Shown here in pieces: positions 11,801 to 20,218 of a stretch of 64,000 nt of DNA. Within the stretch, counting starts at the first letter, position 1; the number at the start of each line of letters is the position of its first letter. This DNA is from an uncultured Bacteroidota bacterium. Its GTDB lineage: Bacteria; Bacteroidota; Bacteroidia; Bacteroidales; WCHB1-69. The DNA lies in the NCBI GenBank assembly GCA_902802755.1, contig CADCNH010000004.1, forward strand, positions 16,789-80,788. The letters are read 5' to 3'. The translations under genes were made by a program, and so were the position numbers. The notes under the pieces were generated by a model that saw only the letters and a list, made by a program, of their open reading frames with translations, was not told the origin of the DNA and ran no database searches.

Positions 11801-14009
11801 GCATGATCCAGCCTACGGAGTACTCTACAATTGGTGTGCGGCTTTAGACACCTTCTTCGCCGCAGGGGGCGCTCCCGAAGTTGCAAACGGGACATCAACC
11901 CAGAAGTTGAATTATTCATTCAGTGGCTATCGCAGGGGTATCTGCCCCATAGGATGGCACGTGCCCGGAAAAACGGAATGGACACAACTGGCAGCGTATG
12001 TATATAGCAACGGCTACCGTTGCAGCGACTGTTCCTATCCGGAACTTGATGAGTATAGTGCTTCTTGTATTGTCAAAGCATTGTCCTCCACCACTGGCTG
12101 GGAGACCGACGACTATGAGTGCGCGGTGGGCAACGATTTGTCTGCTAACAACGCCACGGGTTTCAACGCTATGCCTGCTGGCCGTTATAGTGGCAACAAC
12201 TATAGCGATTTTGGCGATTACGCTTACTTTTGGACCGCCACTGAGGATTATGACCAATATAGTACCTGGGCATATTATCTCAATTGGTCTTATTATGAAA
12301 CTGACTTTCATTTCCAAAACGAAACTCCAAAAGCCAATAAATTCTCTGTACGCTGCGTGAAAGACGACACTTCTGGTGATGGTGGTAGCGACACGGGTTG
12401 TACCGGCACACATACTTCAGAGAATGTAAACACTTGCGAATCATACACTTGGCACGGATATACCTACACAGAAAGCGGCACTTACGTTTTCTTTTACACC
12501 AATGCGCAAGGCTGTTCTTGCTCGGAAACGCTTCACCTGACCATCTATGAAACAGTGCACTCGGTCAACTCAGCCGAAGCCTGCGAATCCTACACCTGGC
12601 ACGGGCAGCCCTATCTTTCTTCTGGCACATATACATATAACTACGAAAATGAATTTGGCTGCGCCAGCACGGAAACACTGAATCTAACCATTTATAATGG
12701 CACGCATACAAACTTTTCGGCCCAGGACTGCGAATCCTATACCTGGCATGGCACCACCTACAACGCAACTGGCTCATACACGTATAACTATACCGATGAG
12801 CATGGTTGTGCCTGCTCAGAAACCCTGAATTTGACCATCCAAGAGCATTTGAATTTGACAACCGCAGCCGGAGCTTGTGAAGAATACAATTGGCGCGGGC
12901 AAACACTTACGGCAAGCGGCTCCTATACTGCTGATTATATCAACGATCATGGGTGCTCTTGCACGGAAACGCTGAACCTGACCATCTATAATGGTACGCA
13001 CAACAACTATGCGGAAACAGCTTGTCCAAATTATAATTGGCATGGTGTAGTTTATGACCAAAGCGGAGTATACACATATTCCTATACCGATGAACATGGC
13101 TGCGCAAGTGAGGATGTACTCCACCTGACCATTTCCTCCGATTGTGAATATAGCAATCCTTGTCCTGGCACACCTACTGTGACCGACCATGAAGGCAATG
13201 TGTATAATACGGTGCAAATCGGTAGCCAATGCTGGACAAAGGAGAACATGCGCTGCACCACCTCGCCGAGCACGGGCAGCAACCTTATACCCGATTGGAT
13301 ATATTCCTCTGGCTGCTTCGATTCAGAATTCAGCAAGTGTGCGATGTATTCCGATCGTTTTTCGCAAGATTCTGCATACGGAGTGCTCTACAATTGGTGT
13401 GCGGCCATGGATGTTTATAATACGTCTTATCCCGAAATTCATGATGGATCCTGTGGGGGTAGTGATTCAACAGAAGAATGGATATACACTATCACCAGTC
13501 AACACAGAGGCATTTGTCCACAAGGATGGCATGTGCCTTCCACCGATGAATTCCATCAATTAACAACTTATCTCTATGATAGCGTCGGATATCAGTGTGG
13601 CAATGACTGTTATGCCTTCATTATGGGAAACACAGTCAACTGCATTGCCAAGGCGTTGGCAGATACAACGGGATGGAACATTGACGATAACACATCAGGG
13701 ACACCTGTCTGGATGGGAGGAACCTGTTCTGTTGGCTACGACCTATCCTCCAACAACGCCACAGGATTCAGTGCGTTGCCCGCCGGATTTGCAGGAGGAG
13801 GTCACGGCGATCAAATAGACGATTACCATTGGATTTTCTACCCCTACGTTTACCGTTCCGGTGAAAGAGCCTGCTTCTACTCTTCCACTTCTACTCCCTC
13901 TTCCGGCCAGTACTACTTTCAAATAGACTATGATACAGCCGCAGTGAAACATCAAGATGATATTATTGGAATCAAAGGACATTCCGTCCGCTGTGTGAAG
14001 GATGAATAA
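2865..14009 (+). CDS. Giant secreted FISUMP/collagen-like repeat protein (3714 aa)
   Basis: A signal peptide (residues 1-~21, ending MMAQ) leads into a ~115-residue N-terminal domain shared with the other giant protein in this window. Gly-X-Y collagen-like blocks follow at ~168-248 and ~278-371. Next come two [12 protein letters not shown] motifs (~445-475) and a Gln-rich coiled coil (~523-567). Twenty-one ~40-residue repeats of the type [19 protein letters not shown] are arranged in five arrays. Seven FISUMP domains (IGNQCWxKEN ... CPxGWHVPS ... SVRCLR) lie near residues 838, 1189, 1733, 2067, 2556, 2917 and 3431. Two FN3-like segments (~1080, ~1964) and one Ig/PKD-like segment (~1447) are also present. 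The protein ends inside FISUMP 7 with no T9SS CTD. It is probably a surface adhesin or fibre; the ligand is unknown. Confidence 0.85.
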   Translation: MKKFTFLMILMLLAVCGMMAQAPEKFTYQAVVRNANNQLMTNTLVGVRVSIMQGSSTGSVVYSETQMLSTNANGLMTLNIGDGNIVYGNFSTINWGNGPFFLKSEIDVSGGSNYTISSTQQLLSVPYALYSSKAGNVPAFTVVPTDTGYVISISQDGTATQTFVLRHGAPGPQGPQGETGPQGPQGPQGDPGATGAQGPQGDPGATGAQGPQGDPGIQGPQGDPGATGPQGPQGQQGIQGEPGPAGFSPQVTTISAGDSTVVVVTDAEAQHRFVIYNGAQGPQGEQGIQGPQGPQGETGAIGQQGPQGPQGEQGIQGPQGPQGETGATGQQGPQGPQGEQGIQGPQGPQGETGATGQQGPQGPQGEQGPAGFSPMVSTISAGDSTVLVITDAEIQHRFVIYNGAQGPQGEPGVGIPQTLSLEGNNLSISDGNSVTLPSIPTNVSAFTNDAGYLTSDSIPTNVSAFANDASYLTSFTETQTLADVTAQGNSAGNRQLKDVADPTESYDAVNLRSLTLMIDSAKNTMQQMQQQWLQAQQQWQETQQQWQIQQQQMQQQWQMQQTQLQQQIDSLTLILNSIAADTAFALWNTSVVNKTACSAYEWHGETYTQSGIYLYGFTNTDGSHNIEALNLTIIAADSIHIPKEACDSYTWNGTTYTESGDYYLRLTNQYGCDSLRILHLTLHHGTHNVEIDTACDSYTWHGVTYHESGVYTYAYSNEYGCESVDTLKLTIYYTHKMETEMACESYTWHNTTYTTSGTYTYAYNNEYGCASVDTLKLTVYPVTHHTETEIACESYIWHDSTYTTSGTYTYTYNDENSCETVDTLKLTVLYGCTIDEKSCPGTPILVDFDNNGYSTVQIGNQCWMRNNLRTTHFADGTSIPFSSGMSVAAPYYYDYNDINYTEFTLAERGMLYNWSAAMHSTSSVPSNSVGVQGVCPTGWHVPSDGEWAQLINYVNSQEQNRCGGIDGQIAKTLASTTGWDRGYSGYECLVGNYQNTNNTTGFSIVPAGSLTRAGNYDGQRYNALFWTSTEKEEDASQAYRWSIGNNSLGMSSGADYKDCGLSVRCLRNENGGSGGDTPAQMSAVITDNPTNVSPTSATFNGIITNSGNAGVTERGFVYGVGTVITDTVQVTGLDFVFTAGNLTPNTEYSVKAYIINSSGTSYGRMVNFTTAWEPQPWDGTGRNPNDARPCNGTPTVTDHEGNVYNTVQIGTQCWTKENMRCKTSPSTGTLILETSYSAFCPYTAKKAYYLYGDSTLNTSVYGLLYNWNAVVDTFNTNYGETDWHPWWENSTLAVSVTFNGHRRGICPQGWHVPSDSEWTQLANYVNSQEQYRCNGTDGSIARALAAPTGWSSNSSSSSGNGCWLANSPANNQTGFTAVNTGGIYSNGVKFWSSTQVDRGHAWSCVMPTGNNYPVLNLEWIYENDRRSVRCLRDTGTVNGGGSVDPQPNCSSYTISISGNTVLCSGESTTLTASEAISYSWSNGSSDASINVSPTATTTYSVTGTNSQGCMANASTTVTVNYATNNTITETACESYTWHGQTYTQSGTYTYAYTNDNGCSSTDTLFLTIYNGTHNVETETACNSYTWHGTNYTESGTYTYNYTNGDGCSSVDTLFLTINNGSHNVETETACNSYTWHGQTYTQSGTYTYSYTNEYGCPCTETLNLTINHGSHNVFTETAEGSYIWHEQTYTESGTYTYAYTNEQDCASVDTLHLTVSSVTPIIPTDTLVDGQPCPGTPTVTDHEGNVYNTVQIGSQCWMKENLRTTSYSDGTSLSLSSISSTDNGYNYYYPYYYYPYNDSSNVRTYGLLYNGKAVMRDYTFSSSNPSGVQGICPVGWHVPSDMEWTQLIDYVSSQDQYKCSSKSKYIAKALADSTGWPAGNTTPCAVSNNPSNNNLTGFSALPAGYYGENSSVRKAYFWSTAEEMGICLLPNNPAIYNSSYGSSVRCLRDDVAGDSGGEGSQLLTVTTSSVTNVTTMSAISGGNVTNSGNASVIMRGVCWSTLPSPTIVDTHSIDGAGTGVFTSNITGLEEGSTYYLRAYAINSTDTSYGAEVRFTTLVSNVANDGQTCPGDATVTDIDGNVYNTVRIGNQCWMKENLRTTHYSDGTSANFYYPNNDSSKVSTYGCLYSWNVAMHGASSSPTVPSGVQGICPVGWHVPSNGEWYQLTYYVSSQEEYLCSPNTSYIGKALASTTGWAISNTNCHVGKKPADNNATGFSVLPAGYYYYGELKNFGSQAYFWSSTESNAGAAYERQIFYNGTGMGKVSYNKSYGYSVRCLRNTSVSEIGGGDTPCIGTHNVETENTCESFTWHGQIYSQSGTYTYAYNNSEGCASVDTLKLTIYQPVATTSSATACESYTWGDTTYTESGDYTQTFSAANGCDSVVTLHLTINQPVATTSSATACESYIWNGQTYTLSGDYTQTFTAANGCDSVVTLHLTIYQPVNTTSSATACESYTWHEQTYTQSGDYTYNYTNEHGCPCTETLHLTINHGSHNVFTETAEGSYTWHEQTYTESGTYTYTYTNASGCASVDTLHLTVTSNPPTPPTPPSDTIADGYPCPNAHTVTDHEGNVYNTVQIGNQCWTKENMRCTTSPSTGTTILEVYPNGTSYTGKKAYYVNGNSYNTPSYGLLYNWNAAVDTFNTAYGETSTNSNSSNAVSVAFTSYRRGICPQGWHVPSDAEWTQLINYVSSKSRYQCGSTGGSIAKALADTTGWNIYSIPCAMGNDLSANNATGFSALPAGAYFGSFYYFGDAADFWSTTSIYSNSAYYKYLYYDYAGVYQDLGNIYCGISVRCLMDSAIGSDTLCIGTHNVEMENACENYTWHGQTYTQSGTYTYAYTNDGGCASVDTLFLTIYNGTHNTYTESAEGSYIWHEQTYSESGTYIYTYNNAQGCASVDTLHLTVTSVIPDIPDGPAEDGQPCPGVNAVTDHEGNMYNTVQIGNQCWTKENMRCTTSPTTGSNLLTENTSAASKSASWHSDNGLHDPAYGVLYNWCAALDTFFAAGGAPEVANGTSTQKLNYSFSGYRRGICPIGWHVPGKTEWTQLAAYVYSNGYRCSDCSYPELDEYSASCIVKALSSTTGWETDDYECAVGNDLSANNATGFNAMPAGRYSGNNYSDFGDYAYFWTATEDYDQYSTWAYYLNWSYYETDFHFQNETPKANKFSVRCVKDDTSGDGGSDTGCTGTHTSENVNTCESYTWHGYTYTESGTYVFFYTNAQGCSCSETLHLTIYETVHSVNSAEACESYTWHGQPYLSSGTYTYNYENEFGCASTETLNLTIYNGTHTNFSAQDCESYTWHGTTYNATGSYTYNYTDEHGCACSETLNLTIQEHLNLTTAAGACEEYNWRGQTLTASGSYTADYINDHGCSCTETLNLTIYNGTHNNYAETACPNYNWHGVVYDQSGVYTYSYTDEHGCASEDVLHLTISSDCEYSNPCPGTPTVTDHEGNVYNTVQIGSQCWTKENMRCTTSPSTGSNLIPDWIYSSGCFDSEFSKCAMYSDRFSQDSAYGVLYNWCAAMDVYNTSYPEIHDGSCGGSDSTEEWIYTITSQHRGICPQGWHVPSTDEFHQLTTYLYDSVGYQCGNDCYAFIMGNTVNCIAKALADTTGWNIDDNTSGTPVWMGGTCSVGYDLSSNNATGFSALPAGFAGGGHGDQIDDYHWIFYPYVYRSGERACFYSSTSTPSSGQYYFQIDYDTAAVKHQDDIIGIKGHSVRCVKDE
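3696..3971 (+). repeat. Collagen-like tandem repeat (81-bp units) inside the giant gene
   Basis: The second Gly-X-Y block is made of near-identical units of nine triplets each ([27 protein letters not shown]). About three units are present, with only a few silent or conservative changes. Such repeats change copy number easily by slippage. Confidence 0.8.
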
Positions 14010-14014
14010 TATTG

Positions 14015-14040
14015 TAGAGACGGGGCGTGCCCCGTCTCTA
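14015..14040. repeat. Perfect REP-like palindrome, possibly acting as terminator
   Basis: Arms TAGAGACGGGGC and GCCCCGTCTCTA are perfect 12-bp inverted repeats around a 2-base centre, 5 bases after the giant gene's stop. It has no T-run, so it is better called a REP-like element than a classical terminator. It could still stabilise the 3' end or stop convergent transcription. Confidence 0.65.
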
Positions 14041-14142
14041 AATATGCGTACGTCTGCTCTACATAAATGACACCTTTTGTAACGCTTTGCCAATAGTGTG
14101 TAGTCCCTCAATAATGCGCTTGCATTGTTCAGGACGTGGTCT

Positions 14143-14955
14143 TTAATACGAATATGAAGTCTCCCAGAATTCCCAAACTTCAGTGATGTTCCGGTAGGTG
14201 AGTCTGAAATGTTCTTTATCTAAATACTCCGCTTTTACAGGGATGTTTTCATAATTGGATTTTTGTGCCTCGAACTCTACGGCACCTTCATGAAAATAAA
14301 ATTCGTTAATCCATCTGCGACTAATAGTCTCTGTGATGTCAAACTTCAGCTTAATGAGACCGTTTTGGTTGTATATGTACATGCCGTTGCCAGAAAGGGT
14401 GTAGTAGTTTTCAGAGAATAAGAGAACACCCTCATTGGATAAAGATTTGATGTACAAGTCGCAATAGCATCCCCGGTTTTCGGTGCTGTCCATTTGGATG
14501 AGCCATTGGTCATTGCTCTTGCTGATATGCATTTTTTCCCCTTCACTGTAACTGTTGAGGAAAATGGGCAGGTCACCATGGTTCTCAACATACGCATTGT
14601 ACTTAGTAACGAGCCAGTTGGAACCATTTGCCCTAAGTGATTTTCCGTTGGTGTTGATGGTGAACATTTTGTTGGCCCCATTATAAATAGTGAATACGTT
14701 GTCTCCCTCCTCGCGTATCCGATAATACGGAAAATACCGGTCTTCAATAAGCCGCCGTAAATCCTCGTTGTCGGTGTTAATCCATACATCGAGATGAAAC
14801 ATGGGAATGACATCATTCTCTATCATCTGCCTGCTGGCATTGTACCATGAATCATGGATTTCCTTGCCCTTTTGGGTCAGCTTGCCCCGTTCTTCACGAC
14901 CGCAGCCCATGCAAATCAGTGCGATAAGCGTTACTATCAATATATTCTTTTTCAT
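14143..14955 (-). CDS. Hypothetical lipoprotein
   Basis: The protein has 270 residues with a lipoprotein signal peptide and lipobox ICMGC (lipidated Cys18). The mature part is mixed alpha/beta with many aromatic residues and three further cysteines (two in the motif GCYC). No family is recognised. It lies 20 bases downstream of an outer-membrane protein gene on the same strand, so the two are probably co-transcribed and may act together in the envelope. After the stop the frame stays open for 27 more codons, which is probably chance. Confidence 0.7.
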   Translation of the reverse strand: MKKNILIVTLIALICMGCGREERGKLTQKGKEIHDSWYNASRQMIENDVIPMFHLDVWINTDNEDLRRLIEDRYFPYYRIREEGDNVFTIYNGANKMFTINTNGKSLRANGSNWLVTKYNAYVENHGDLPIFLNSYSEGEKMHISKSNDQWLIQMDSTENRGCYCDLYIKSLSNEGVLLFSENYYTLSGNGMYIYNQNGLIKLKFDITETISRRWINEFYFHEGAVEFEAQKSNYENIPVKAEYLDKEHFRLTYRNITEVWEFWETSYSY

Positions 14956-14975
14956 GATAATTTTTAAGCTAATAA

Positions 14976-15674
14976 TTACTGATTATTTTTTGTCTTGCTG
15001 TTGAAATTATAACCGAAACCAGCTTGAATAATGCCTTTGTACCCAAAACCCAATTCGGCAAAACCATACCATTTTTTGCCCACATGGATACCCACCGCTG
15101 TGAGATGAAAGGCAGGAGCGTATGAAGTCTCATCATAGTTGCGGGTTTTGGTGGTGTAAAATTTGTCAGAATAGTATGTATCGTCAATATATATAGCCAA
15201 GCCTAATCCAAAGCTGGAATACATCGTTACAATTCTTTTGTTCAACCATGAGAAACGGGCTTCTGGCAAAATGCTTATCAAATGACTATTATAAGACGAA
15301 CATTTGAGATTGCTGAGGCGTTCGTATTTGGCTTCATAAAATCCTGTATATGAAAATGTTCCGCCCAACCAAAACCATTTAGCCAAGCGATATTGGTAGC
15401 CAATACTGATGGTCGGTGTGGCAATGAGCCCCTTGCTATAGCTGTCCAGCGCAAACCAATCGGGAATATATTCGTCATCACTGCATTTGGTGAATAAACC
15501 ACCACATTTGCTGAAAAACTCGAATCTGCCGGTTAGGACTCCCGTAACCAAGGGGTCGCCAATGCCCAAATAAACGTCGTGCCGAGGCAACTCCTGCTTC
15601 CACGACGGCACATCCTGAGCTGCCAATCCCCAAGCCATGCAGACTATAATCAAGCTAATAAGAAATTTTTTCAT
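14976..15674 (-). CDS. Hypothetical outer-membrane beta-barrel protein
   Basis: The protein has 232 residues. A signal peptide ends near WGLAAQ (residue ~20). The rest alternates short amphipathic, aromatic-rich strands with polar loops (GYQYRLAKWFWLGGTFSYTG; FAELGFGYKGIIQAGFGYN), as in small OmpA/OmpW-like barrels. Two cysteines near residue 57 and 63 and one near 125 are unusual for a barrel. It is the first gene of a two-gene unit with the lipoprotein downstream, and a -7 box lies ~70 bases before the ATG. The function is unknown. Confidence 0.7.
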   Translation of the reverse strand: MKKFLISLIIVCMAWGLAAQDVPSWKQELPRHDVYLGIGDPLVTGVLTGRFEFFSKCGGLFTKCSDDEYIPDWFALDSYSKGLIATPTISIGYQYRLAKWFWLGGTFSYTGFYEAKYERLSNLKCSSYNSHLISILPEARFSWLNKRIVTMYSSFGLGLAIYIDDTYYSDKFYTTKTRNYDETSYAPAFHLTAVGIHVGKKWYGFAELGFGYKGIIQAGFGYNFNSKTKNNQ

Positions 15675-15741
15675 AGAGCCAATATTTATATATTAAAGTG
15701 TTGAAACACAACATTTTTCAACTTATCTAATCTTACAACTG

Positions 15742-15749
15742 CAAAAATA
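15742..15749 (-). promoter_or_regulatory. -7 box for the barrel-lipoprotein operon
   Basis: TATTTTTG on the minus strand, 68 bases upstream of the start at 15674. Confidence 0.6.
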
Positions 15750-15899
15750 CATTTTTTTTTGGAAAAATCCCTTTTAGCCTTGTTGAAATTAGAATTTATT
15801 ACGAGAGTTTTCTTGCATCAGCTACAGTCTCTTTATTTTGAGGCAGCAAAGTCACGTCTTCGGGACAAGTGGTTACAATGCGTAGTTCCAATTTCAGAA

Positions 15900-15934
15900 A
15901 AGAAAAAGAGGAAGTCGAAACTTCCTCTTTTTTT
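15900..15934 (-). terminator. Intrinsic terminator of tRNA-Leu
   Basis: A perfect 13-bp stem (AAAAAGAGGAAGT and its complement) closes on a CGAA loop. Read on the minus strand it ends in a U-rich tail and starts 2 bases after the mature tRNA 3' end. Its A/T symmetry could let it work in both directions. Confidence 0.85.
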
Positions 15935-15936
15935 CG

Positions 15937-16020
15937 TACCCAGGGCCGGGATCGAACCGGCACGAGTGTTACCTCATCGGTTTTTGAGACCGACGCGTCT
16001 ACCAATTCCGCCACCTAGGC
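15937..16020 (-). tRNA. tRNA-Leu (anticodon CAA)
   Basis: This 84-nt gene has a long variable arm, as expected for leucine tRNA. The D-loop region reads GGCGGAATTGGTAGACGC. The anticodon stem TCGGT/ACCGA encloses the 7-base loop CTCAAAA, giving anticodon CAA (reads UUG). The T-arm is GCCGGTTCGATCCCGGC. The acceptor stem GCCTAGG/CCTGGGT pairs with G-U wobbles, including 1-72, as is normal for bacterial tRNA-Leu. The 3' CCA is not encoded (discriminator A, then CG). Confidence 0.95.
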
Positions 16021-16100
16021 CTGGGATTGATTGACCTTGTCAAAATCTCGCTGATTGAGCTTGTCGAAACCAGCGGAATGACCCCGTCGAAATCAGGCTG
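16021..16100. repeat. Short intergenic repeat (TTGAGCTTGTCGAAACCAGCG type)
   Basis: Imperfect copies of GATTGACCTTGTCAAAATCTCG, GATTGAGCTTGTCGAAACC and CCCCGTCGAAATCAGG sit between the tRNA and its promoter. CGCTGATT and AACCAGCG form a weak inverted repeat. It would be transcribed as the 5' leader of the tRNA precursor. Confidence 0.5.
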
Positions 16101-16108
16101 CAAAAATA
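16101..16108 (-). promoter_or_regulatory. -7 box for tRNA-Leu
   Basis: TATTTTTG on the minus strand, 80 bases before the mature tRNA 5' end. Confidence 0.6.
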
Positions 16109-16143
16109 CAACTTTTTTCGATATCTCAATCAATAAATTTCAT

Positions 16144-17856
16144 TTATTTTTCAATCCATGATTTGATAGTGTCCAAAGGCACTGCCGGAACGTCCATTTT
16201 CAGCTTCTTTCGTAAGCCTCCCAAGTCATTGAGCAATTTGTTGGGGTTGGCAGCTTTCAGCTGGTCGATGGTGTTGATGTTCAGTTTTCGCAGCACGGGT
16301 ACCCAAATTTCGGGTACGCCTCTCTCCATAAAGTCCTTGTCGCTGGAAGTTTCGGGCTTCTTTTCGGGACGCATCTGCGGGAAGAACAGCACATCCTGGA
16401 TGGAGGGTGAGTTGGTCATGATCATGGCCAGACGGTCGATGCCGATACCCAAACCTGCTGTTGGTGGCATACCGATTTCCAGAGATTTCAGGAAGTCTTC
16501 GTCCAAAACCATGGATTCGGTGTCGCCACGTTTGCCCAATTCCAGCTGGTCCTCGAAACGCTTGCGCTGGTCGATGGGGTCGTTGAGCTCGGAGTAGGCG
16601 TTGCAAATTTCCTTGCCGTTGCACATGGCTTCGAAACGCTCGGTGAGACCGGGTTTGCTGCGGTGTTTCTTGGTCAGCGGTGACATTTCAATCGGATAAT
16701 CATAGATGAAAGTCGGCTGGATGAGCTTGTGCTCGCAGGTTTCGCCGAAGATTTCGTCGATGAGCTTGCCCTTGCCCATGGTGGAATCGACCTTCACGCC
16801 TTGTTCTGTGGCGAATTTGGCCAGCTGAGCCTCGTCCATGTTGGAAATGTCGGTGCCAGTGAAGTGCTCAATGGCCTCGAACATGGTATAGCGCTTCCAC
16901 GGACGTTTGAAGTCGATGATGTTCTCGCCCACCTGGACTTGTGTTTTGCCGTGCAGAGCCAACGCAATGCGTTCCACCATCTCTTCCACTGTATTCATCA
17001 TCCATTCATAATCTTTGTAGGGAACGTACAGCTCCATCTGGGTGAATTCGGGGTTATGGAAGCGGTCCATACCCTCATTACGGAAATCTTTGGAGAATTC
17101 ATACACACCGTTGAAACCACCCACAATCAGTTTTTTCAGATACAATTCATCAGCAATACGCAGATACAGCGTCATGTCCAAGGTGTTGTGATGTGTCTTG
17201 AACGGGCGGGCGGCGGCGCCACCGTACAAAGGTTGCAAAATGGGAGTTTCCACCTCTAAATAGCCCTTCTCGTTCAGGAAGTTGCGCATGGTGTTCACCA
17301 GCAAGGTACGCTTGATGAAGGTGTCTTTCACCTGTGGGTTGACGATGAGGTCGATATAGCGTTGGCGGTAGCGCTGTTCCGGATCCTGGAAAGCGTCATA
17401 AACCTTGCCGTCTTTCTCTTTCACGATGGGCAGCGGGCATACCGATTTGCACAGTATGGTGAACTCTTTCACATGGATGCTGATTTCGCCCATCTGGGTA
17501 GTGAACACAAAGCCCTTCACGCCGATAATATCACCGATATCCAATTTTTTGAAAACGCTGTTGTACATAGTTTTATCCTCGCCAGGACATAATTCGTCAC
17601 GTTTGGCGTAGATCTGGATGCGGCCCACGGAGTCCTGGATCTCGAAGAAAGAGACAGCTCCCATGATGCGCTGGGTCATGATACGACCGGCGATGCTGAC
17701 ATTCTGGAATTTGCTGTTGTCTTTCGGAAATTCCTCCAAAATCTCTGTGGTAGTGGCATTTACCTCATATTCCGCTGCCGGATAAGGATCGATGCCAAGA
17801 TTCAACAAATCCTCTAATTTCTTACGTCTGATAATTTCCTGTTCTGATAATTCCAT
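16144..17856 (-). CDS. lysS: Lysyl-tRNA synthetase, class II
   Basis: The enzyme charges tRNA-Lys with lysine using ATP in the cytosol. The N-terminal OB-fold anticodon domain (~50-160) is followed by the class II core, with motif 2 [15 protein letters not shown] and motif 3 [12 protein letters not shown]. After the core a ~70-residue extension (from about [14 protein letters not shown]) with a helix-hairpin-helix look makes the protein 570 residues, longer than E. coli LysS; similar tails are known in Bacteroidota. The ATG at 17856 is chosen over an earlier one at 17910 because the -7 box lies at 17886-17893, between the two. Confidence 0.95.
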   Translation of the reverse strand: MELSEQEIIRRKKLEDLLNLGIDPYPAAEYEVNATTTEILEEFPKDNSKFQNVSIAGRIMTQRIMGAVSFFEIQDSVGRIQIYAKRDELCPGEDKTMYNSVFKKLDIGDIIGVKGFVFTTQMGEISIHVKEFTILCKSVCPLPIVKEKDGKVYDAFQDPEQRYRQRYIDLIVNPQVKDTFIKRTLLVNTMRNFLNEKGYLEVETPILQPLYGGAAARPFKTHHNTLDMTLYLRIADELYLKKLIVGGFNGVYEFSKDFRNEGMDRFHNPEFTQMELYVPYKDYEWMMNTVEEMVERIALALHGKTQVQVGENIIDFKRPWKRYTMFEAIEHFTGTDISNMDEAQLAKFATEQGVKVDSTMGKGKLIDEIFGETCEHKLIQPTFIYDYPIEMSPLTKKHRSKPGLTERFEAMCNGKEICNAYSELNDPIDQRKRFEDQLELGKRGDTESMVLDEDFLKSLEIGMPPTAGLGIGIDRLAMIMTNSPSIQDVLFFPQMRPEKKPETSSDKDFMERGVPEIWVPVLRKLNINTIDQLKAANPNKLLNDLGGLRKKLKMDVPAVPLDTIKSWIEK

Positions 17857-17885
17857 GTTATTTTTTTTGTTGGTGATACAAACTG

Positions 17886-17893
17886 CAAAGATA
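17886..17893 (-). promoter_or_regulatory. -7 box for lysS
   Basis: TATCTTTG on the minus strand, 29 bases before the chosen lysS start; it excludes the upstream in-frame ATG. Confidence 0.65.
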
Positions 17894-17896
17894 CGA

Positions 17897-17938
17897 AAAA
17901 TAATTAGCAAATGAGCAAATTAGTAAATGTGACAATTA
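17897..17938. repeat. AT-rich intergenic repeat, family A copy 2
   Basis: Contains AATTAGCAAATGAGCAAATT and related units, directly abutting a family B repeat. Confidence 0.5.
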
Positions 17939-17940
17939 TT

Positions 17941-18079
17941 TTCGTGGAGGCGTCAAGGCGTGAAGTCATTCGCTGCGCTCATTCGTGGAGATCAAATTCG
18001 TCTTAACGAATGCACGAAGTGCATGTCTATCCGTCTTCACGTCTCTCCGTCTTGACGTCTCCCCGTTTCAACGCATGAA
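17941..18079. repeat. Intergenic repeat family B, copy 1
   Basis: This is a chain of GCGTCAAGGCGTGAAG, GTCATTCGCTGCGCTCATTC, CGAATGCACGAAGTGCATG and CGTCTTGACGTCTCCCCG units. It shares words with the stretches at 19418, 56154 and 62251. It fills most of the divergent lysS/MFS intergenic region and ends just before the MFS promoter. Confidence 0.65.
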
Positions 18080-18118
18080 AAAAATAATCTCAATTGTCAA
18101 ACAATCACAAATTTCTTG

Positions 18119-18126
18119 TAATTTTG
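18119..18126 (+). promoter_or_regulatory. -7 box for the MFS transporter gene
   Basis: TAATTTTG, 26 bases upstream of the ATG at 18152. Confidence 0.65.
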
Positions 18127-18151
18127 CATTTTAATCGAAATTACTACTGCT

Positions 18152-19417
18152 ATGAATTTGAAAGTCAGACTGATTATCATGAACTTCCTCGAATTTGCCG
18201 TTTGGGGAGCGTATTTAACATGTATGGGCCGCTATTTGGGACCGCATGGAATGGGTGGCAAGATTGGACTTTTCTACTCTATCCAGGGTATTGTGTCCCT
18301 TTTTATGCCGGCGTTGGTGGGCATTGTGGCCGACCGATGGATTCCCGCACAAAAGATGCTGGGCATTTGCCATGGTATTGCCGGTGCCGCCATGATTGCC
18401 GCTGGCTATTATGGCTTGGCGACAGGCGATGCGGTGCAGTTCGGCACCCTCTTCACGCTCTATACCATCAGTGTGGCTTTCTATATGCCGACCATTGCGT
18501 TAGCTAATTCTGTGGCTTACAATGCGTTGGAGATGGAAGGTTATGATACGGTCAAGGCATTTCCGCCTATCCGTGTCTTTGGTACCATCGGGTTTATCTG
18601 CTCCATGTGGGCGGTTGATTTGCTGGGCTTCCAACACTCATCAAAACAGTTTCTCCTTAGCGGTTTCATCGGATTGGTATTGGCAATCTATGCTTTCACC
18701 TTGCCGAAATGTCCGATTTCAACCTCTACCGACAAAAAATCTTTTGTGGACGCCTTGGGCTTGAAGGCTTTCGCCTTGTTCAAGGAGAAAAAAATGGCTA
18801 TTTTCTTCATTTTCTCCATGCTTTTGGGCGTATCTTTGCAGATAACCAACGGTTTTGCCAACCCATTCATCCATAGTTTCGGCGCTCAGCCGGAATATGC
18901 CGACACTTTTGGGGTGCAACACGCCAATATTCTGGTTTCTTTGTCACAGATTTCTGAGACTTTGTGTATTTTGCTGATACCCTTCTTTTTGCATAAGTTC
19001 GGTATCAAGAAGGTGATGCTGATCGCCATGTTCGCCTGGGTGTTGCGTTTCGGTTTCTTCGGCTTGGGTAATCCCGGCAATGGAGTGTGGTTGTTTATCC
19101 TCTCTATGATTGTGTATGGCGTGGCTTTCGACTTCTTCAATATCAGCGGTTCGCTGTTTGTGGACAAGGAAACCAGTGCTGATATACGTTCTTCGGCTCA
19201 GGGTCTATTCATGCTGATGACCAATGGTATCGGTGCCACTATCGGTACCTTGGGTGCGCAGTGGGTGGTCAACCAATACTGCACTTGGGAAGGTCATCAT
19301 TTGGTAGGCAACTGGACTGCAGTATGGGATGTTTTCGCTGCCTACGCCTTTATAGTTGCTGTTCTCTTTGCCATCATTTTCAAATACAAACACAACCCCG
19401 CAGAAACTAAGAATTAA
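18152..19417 (+). CDS. MFS transporter of the nucleoside:H+ symporter (NupG-like) family
   Basis: The protein has 421 residues and about twelve membrane-spanning segments. The N-terminus MNLKVRLIIMNFLEFAVWGA and the G-rich loop after helix 1 match the nucleoside:H+ symporter branch of the major facilitator superfamily found in Bacteroidota. It probably imports nucleosides with protons across the inner membrane. The next gene on the same strand encodes a DUF151 bifunctional nuclease; this pairing would fit nucleic-acid or nucleotide salvage. The two genes are separated by a family B repeat, so co-transcription is uncertain. Confidence 0.85.
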   Translation: MNLKVRLIIMNFLEFAVWGAYLTCMGRYLGPHGMGGKIGLFYSIQGIVSLFMPALVGIVADRWIPAQKMLGICHGIAGAAMIAAGYYGLATGDAVQFGTLFTLYTISVAFYMPTIALANSVAYNALEMEGYDTVKAFPPIRVFGTIGFICSMWAVDLLGFQHSSKQFLLSGFIGLVLAIYAFTLPKCPISTSTDKKSFVDALGLKAFALFKEKKMAIFFIFSMLLGVSLQITNGFANPFIHSFGAQPEYADTFGVQHANILVSLSQISETLCILLIPFFLHKFGIKKVMLIAMFAWVLRFGFFGLGNPGNGVWLFILSMIVYGVAFDFFNISGSLFVDKETSADIRSSAQGLFMLMTNGIGATIGTLGAQWVVNQYCTWEGHHLVGNWTAVWDVFAAYAFIVAVLFAIIFKYKHNPAETKN

Positions 19418-19560
19418 TGCGTTAAGACATGCACTGCGTGCATTCGTGAAGACGTACACTAATGTGTACTCGGTAAGACGGGGAGACGGTATCGTATAAC
19501 CGAGTGAACGAAGTGAACGACTCCACGAACGAACGAAGTGAGTGACTTAACGTATAACCG
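19418..19560. repeat. Intergenic repeat family B, copy 2
   Basis: The element includes GCGTTAAGACATGCAC, GCACTGCGTGCATTCGTGAAG, GACGGGGAGACGG, GTGAACGAAGTGAACGAC and two copies of CGTATAACCGA. It begins directly after the MFS stop codon and ends 22 bases before the DUF151 start. Confidence 0.65.
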
Positions 19561-19582
19561 AAAAACATATAGCCCCACAATT

Positions 19583-20215
19583 ATGATTGAACTTGTCGTT
19601 TCCGATATCCGCAATGCCCAGCCGCCATCAGAGGCGTATGCGTTAATCCTCAAAGAAAAAGAGGGCGAACGTCAGTTGCCTATCCTCATTGGCATGAGTG
19701 AGGCAAGGGCTATTGTTTTGGAAATGAATAAGATGCGACCCAAAAGACCCACTCCGCACGATTTGTTCTTGCAGTTGTCGGAGCAGTGTAAGGTGTATCC
19801 GGGCTATGTGGTTATCCATAAGTTTGAAGAGGGTGTTTTTTATGCTGATATCCATTTCCGTAAAGAAAACGGAGAGGTGTTCACCATTGACTCGCGCACC
19901 TCTGATGCAGTGGTTATCGCCTTGAAAACCCATATTCCTATTTATATTCAAGAAGAAGTAATTGATGCTTATCTATCTGATACTGAAAATCTTGTGGATA
20001 TATCAGATGAGCAAGCTGAAGAAGATGACGAAGAATTGGCAGACGAGCTGGAGATGGATTTATCAGATGAGAATTACGACAAATATATTTCCACCAAACT
20101 CGAGGAGATGAGTCTTGAGGAACTGCAAAATCTTCTGGATGGTGCCGTAGAGTGTGAGGACTTTGAGATGGCCTCCAAAATCCACGACGAAATCGAACGC
20201 CGGAAGCAGGGGTAA
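19583..20215 (+). CDS. Bifunctional nuclease family (DUF151) protein with C-terminal UVR motif
   Basis: The protein has 210 residues. The first ~125 are a DUF151 bifunctional nuclease domain (SEAYALILKEKEGERQLPIL, then HDLF, and SRTSDAVVIALK, typical of the family). An acidic linker follows (~140-165). The last ~35 residues (LEELQNLLDGAVECEDFEMA) match the UvrB/UvrC interaction motif. The family has in vitro DNase/RNase activity in some members; the bacterial role is not settled. The ATG at 19583 is chosen because an upstream in-frame GTG (19538) lies inside the family B repeat. The 3' end nearly meets the convergent subtilase gene. Confidence 0.88.
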   Translation: MIELVVSDIRNAQPPSEAYALILKEKEGERQLPILIGMSEARAIVLEMNKMRPKRPTPHDLFLQLSEQCKVYPGYVVIHKFEEGVFYADIHFRKENGEVFTIDSRTSDAVVIALKTHIPIYIQEEVIDAYLSDTENLVDISDEQAEEDDEELADELEMDLSDENYDKYISTKLEEMSLEELQNLLDGAVECEDFEMASKIHDEIERRKQG

Positions 20216-20218
20216 GGG

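Noticed and set aside
14059..14142. Open frame continuing 27 codons past the lipoprotein stop, with a helix-like peptide (CKRIIEGLHTIGKALQKV)
   Set aside because: It could be a gene remnant or a readthrough tail, but it has no start, no recognised family and is short enough to be chance.
16144..17910. Longer start for lysS at 17910
   Set aside because: The added 18 codons cover the -7 box, so they lie upstream of transcription.
19538..19582. GTG start giving a longer DUF151 protein
   Set aside because: The extra 15 codons lie mostly in a family B repeat and do not match the family N-terminus; the ATG at 19583 fits better.
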